DNA from: Flavobacterium gyeonganense
GTDB taxonomy: Bacteria; Bacteroidota; Bacteroidia; Flavobacteriales; Flavobacteriaceae
Length of the DNA stretch: 64,000 nt
Assembly: GCF_029625295.1 (NCBI RefSeq)
Contig: NZ_CP121112.1
Span: forward strand, 4,960,001 to 5,024,000
Direction: 5' to 3'
Below are positions 63,936 through 64,000 of this stretch, piece after piece; within the stretch, counting starts at the first letter, position 1, and the number at the start of each line of letters is the position of its first letter. The notes under the pieces are model-generated. The model was not told the DNA's origin, ran no database searches, and saw only the letters and a program-made list of their open reading frames with translations. A program made the position numbers and the translations under genes.

Positions 63936-64000
63936 TTTTTTTCTAAAAAAAATAAGGGACAAAAGTTAATGGCAAAGAAATTTAGAAATAATATTATAAT

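Overview
The window comes from an AT-rich member of the Bacteroidota, most likely a Flavobacterium. The evidence is Flavobacterium-like proteins throughout (IlvC, LeuA, RecG, PrfA, a TSP3-repeat OmpA protein, DUF6157 and DUF6265 relatives), promoters of the Bacteroidota type (TAnnTTTG, with TTG upstream where visible), few Shine-Dalgarno sequences, and small lipoproteins and outer-membrane barrels. No tRNA, rRNA, CRISPR array or prophage was seen.

Layout. 1-5.5 kb: the end of kdsA, a secreted barrel protein, a DUF1697 gene, and an operon of two unfamiliar P-loop ATPases behind three operator-like palindromes. 5.6-12 kb: recG, prmA, clpS, a lipoprotein and acs. 12-20.2 kb: branched-chain amino acid synthesis (ilvD-ilvB-ilvN-ilvC, and leuA-leuB), with an Ile/Val-rich leader peptide and attenuator before ilvD. 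20.3-26.5 kb: housekeeping genes (pyrF, a BtuF-like protein, an OmpA-like protein). 26.6-32.7 kb: a stress/envelope cluster (CsbD, AraC regulator, response regulator, CHASE3 histidine kinase, DUF4142 lipoprotein, barrel, small membrane proteins). 32.9 kb: prfA.

34.2-45.7 kb is the most unusual part: an integron-like gene-cassette array without an integron integrase. Seven one-gene cassettes, all on the + strand, plus a probable decayed cassette, are separated by ~123-134 bp imperfect palindromes that begin GCTAAC and end GTTAGC, as attC sites do. The first and last bases of each cassette are complementary in a cassette-specific way, for 9-16 bp, as expected if each cassette was once a circle closed at G|TTA. 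Two near-identical IS91-like elements, each carrying a tyrosine recombinase, sit at exactly the same point (the R'' box) of two different attC-like sites. Cassette cargo: a CPBP membrane protease behind an AATC repeat tract, a GNAT acetyltransferase, two membrane-anchored proteins and three unknown proteins.

45.8-64 kb: small unknown proteins, methyltransferases, a TonB-dependent siderophore receptor, LuxR, MarR and AraC regulators, a serine hydrolase, a TetX-like FAD monooxygenase, topB, a DUF6265 lipoprotein and two gene relics (lipocalin-like and DUF6157).

Caution: at least seven otherwise normal genes are split by single-base errors in A7-A9 runs, mostly one A too few. This looks like systematic homopolymer miscalling, so these genes are annotated here as single coding regions.
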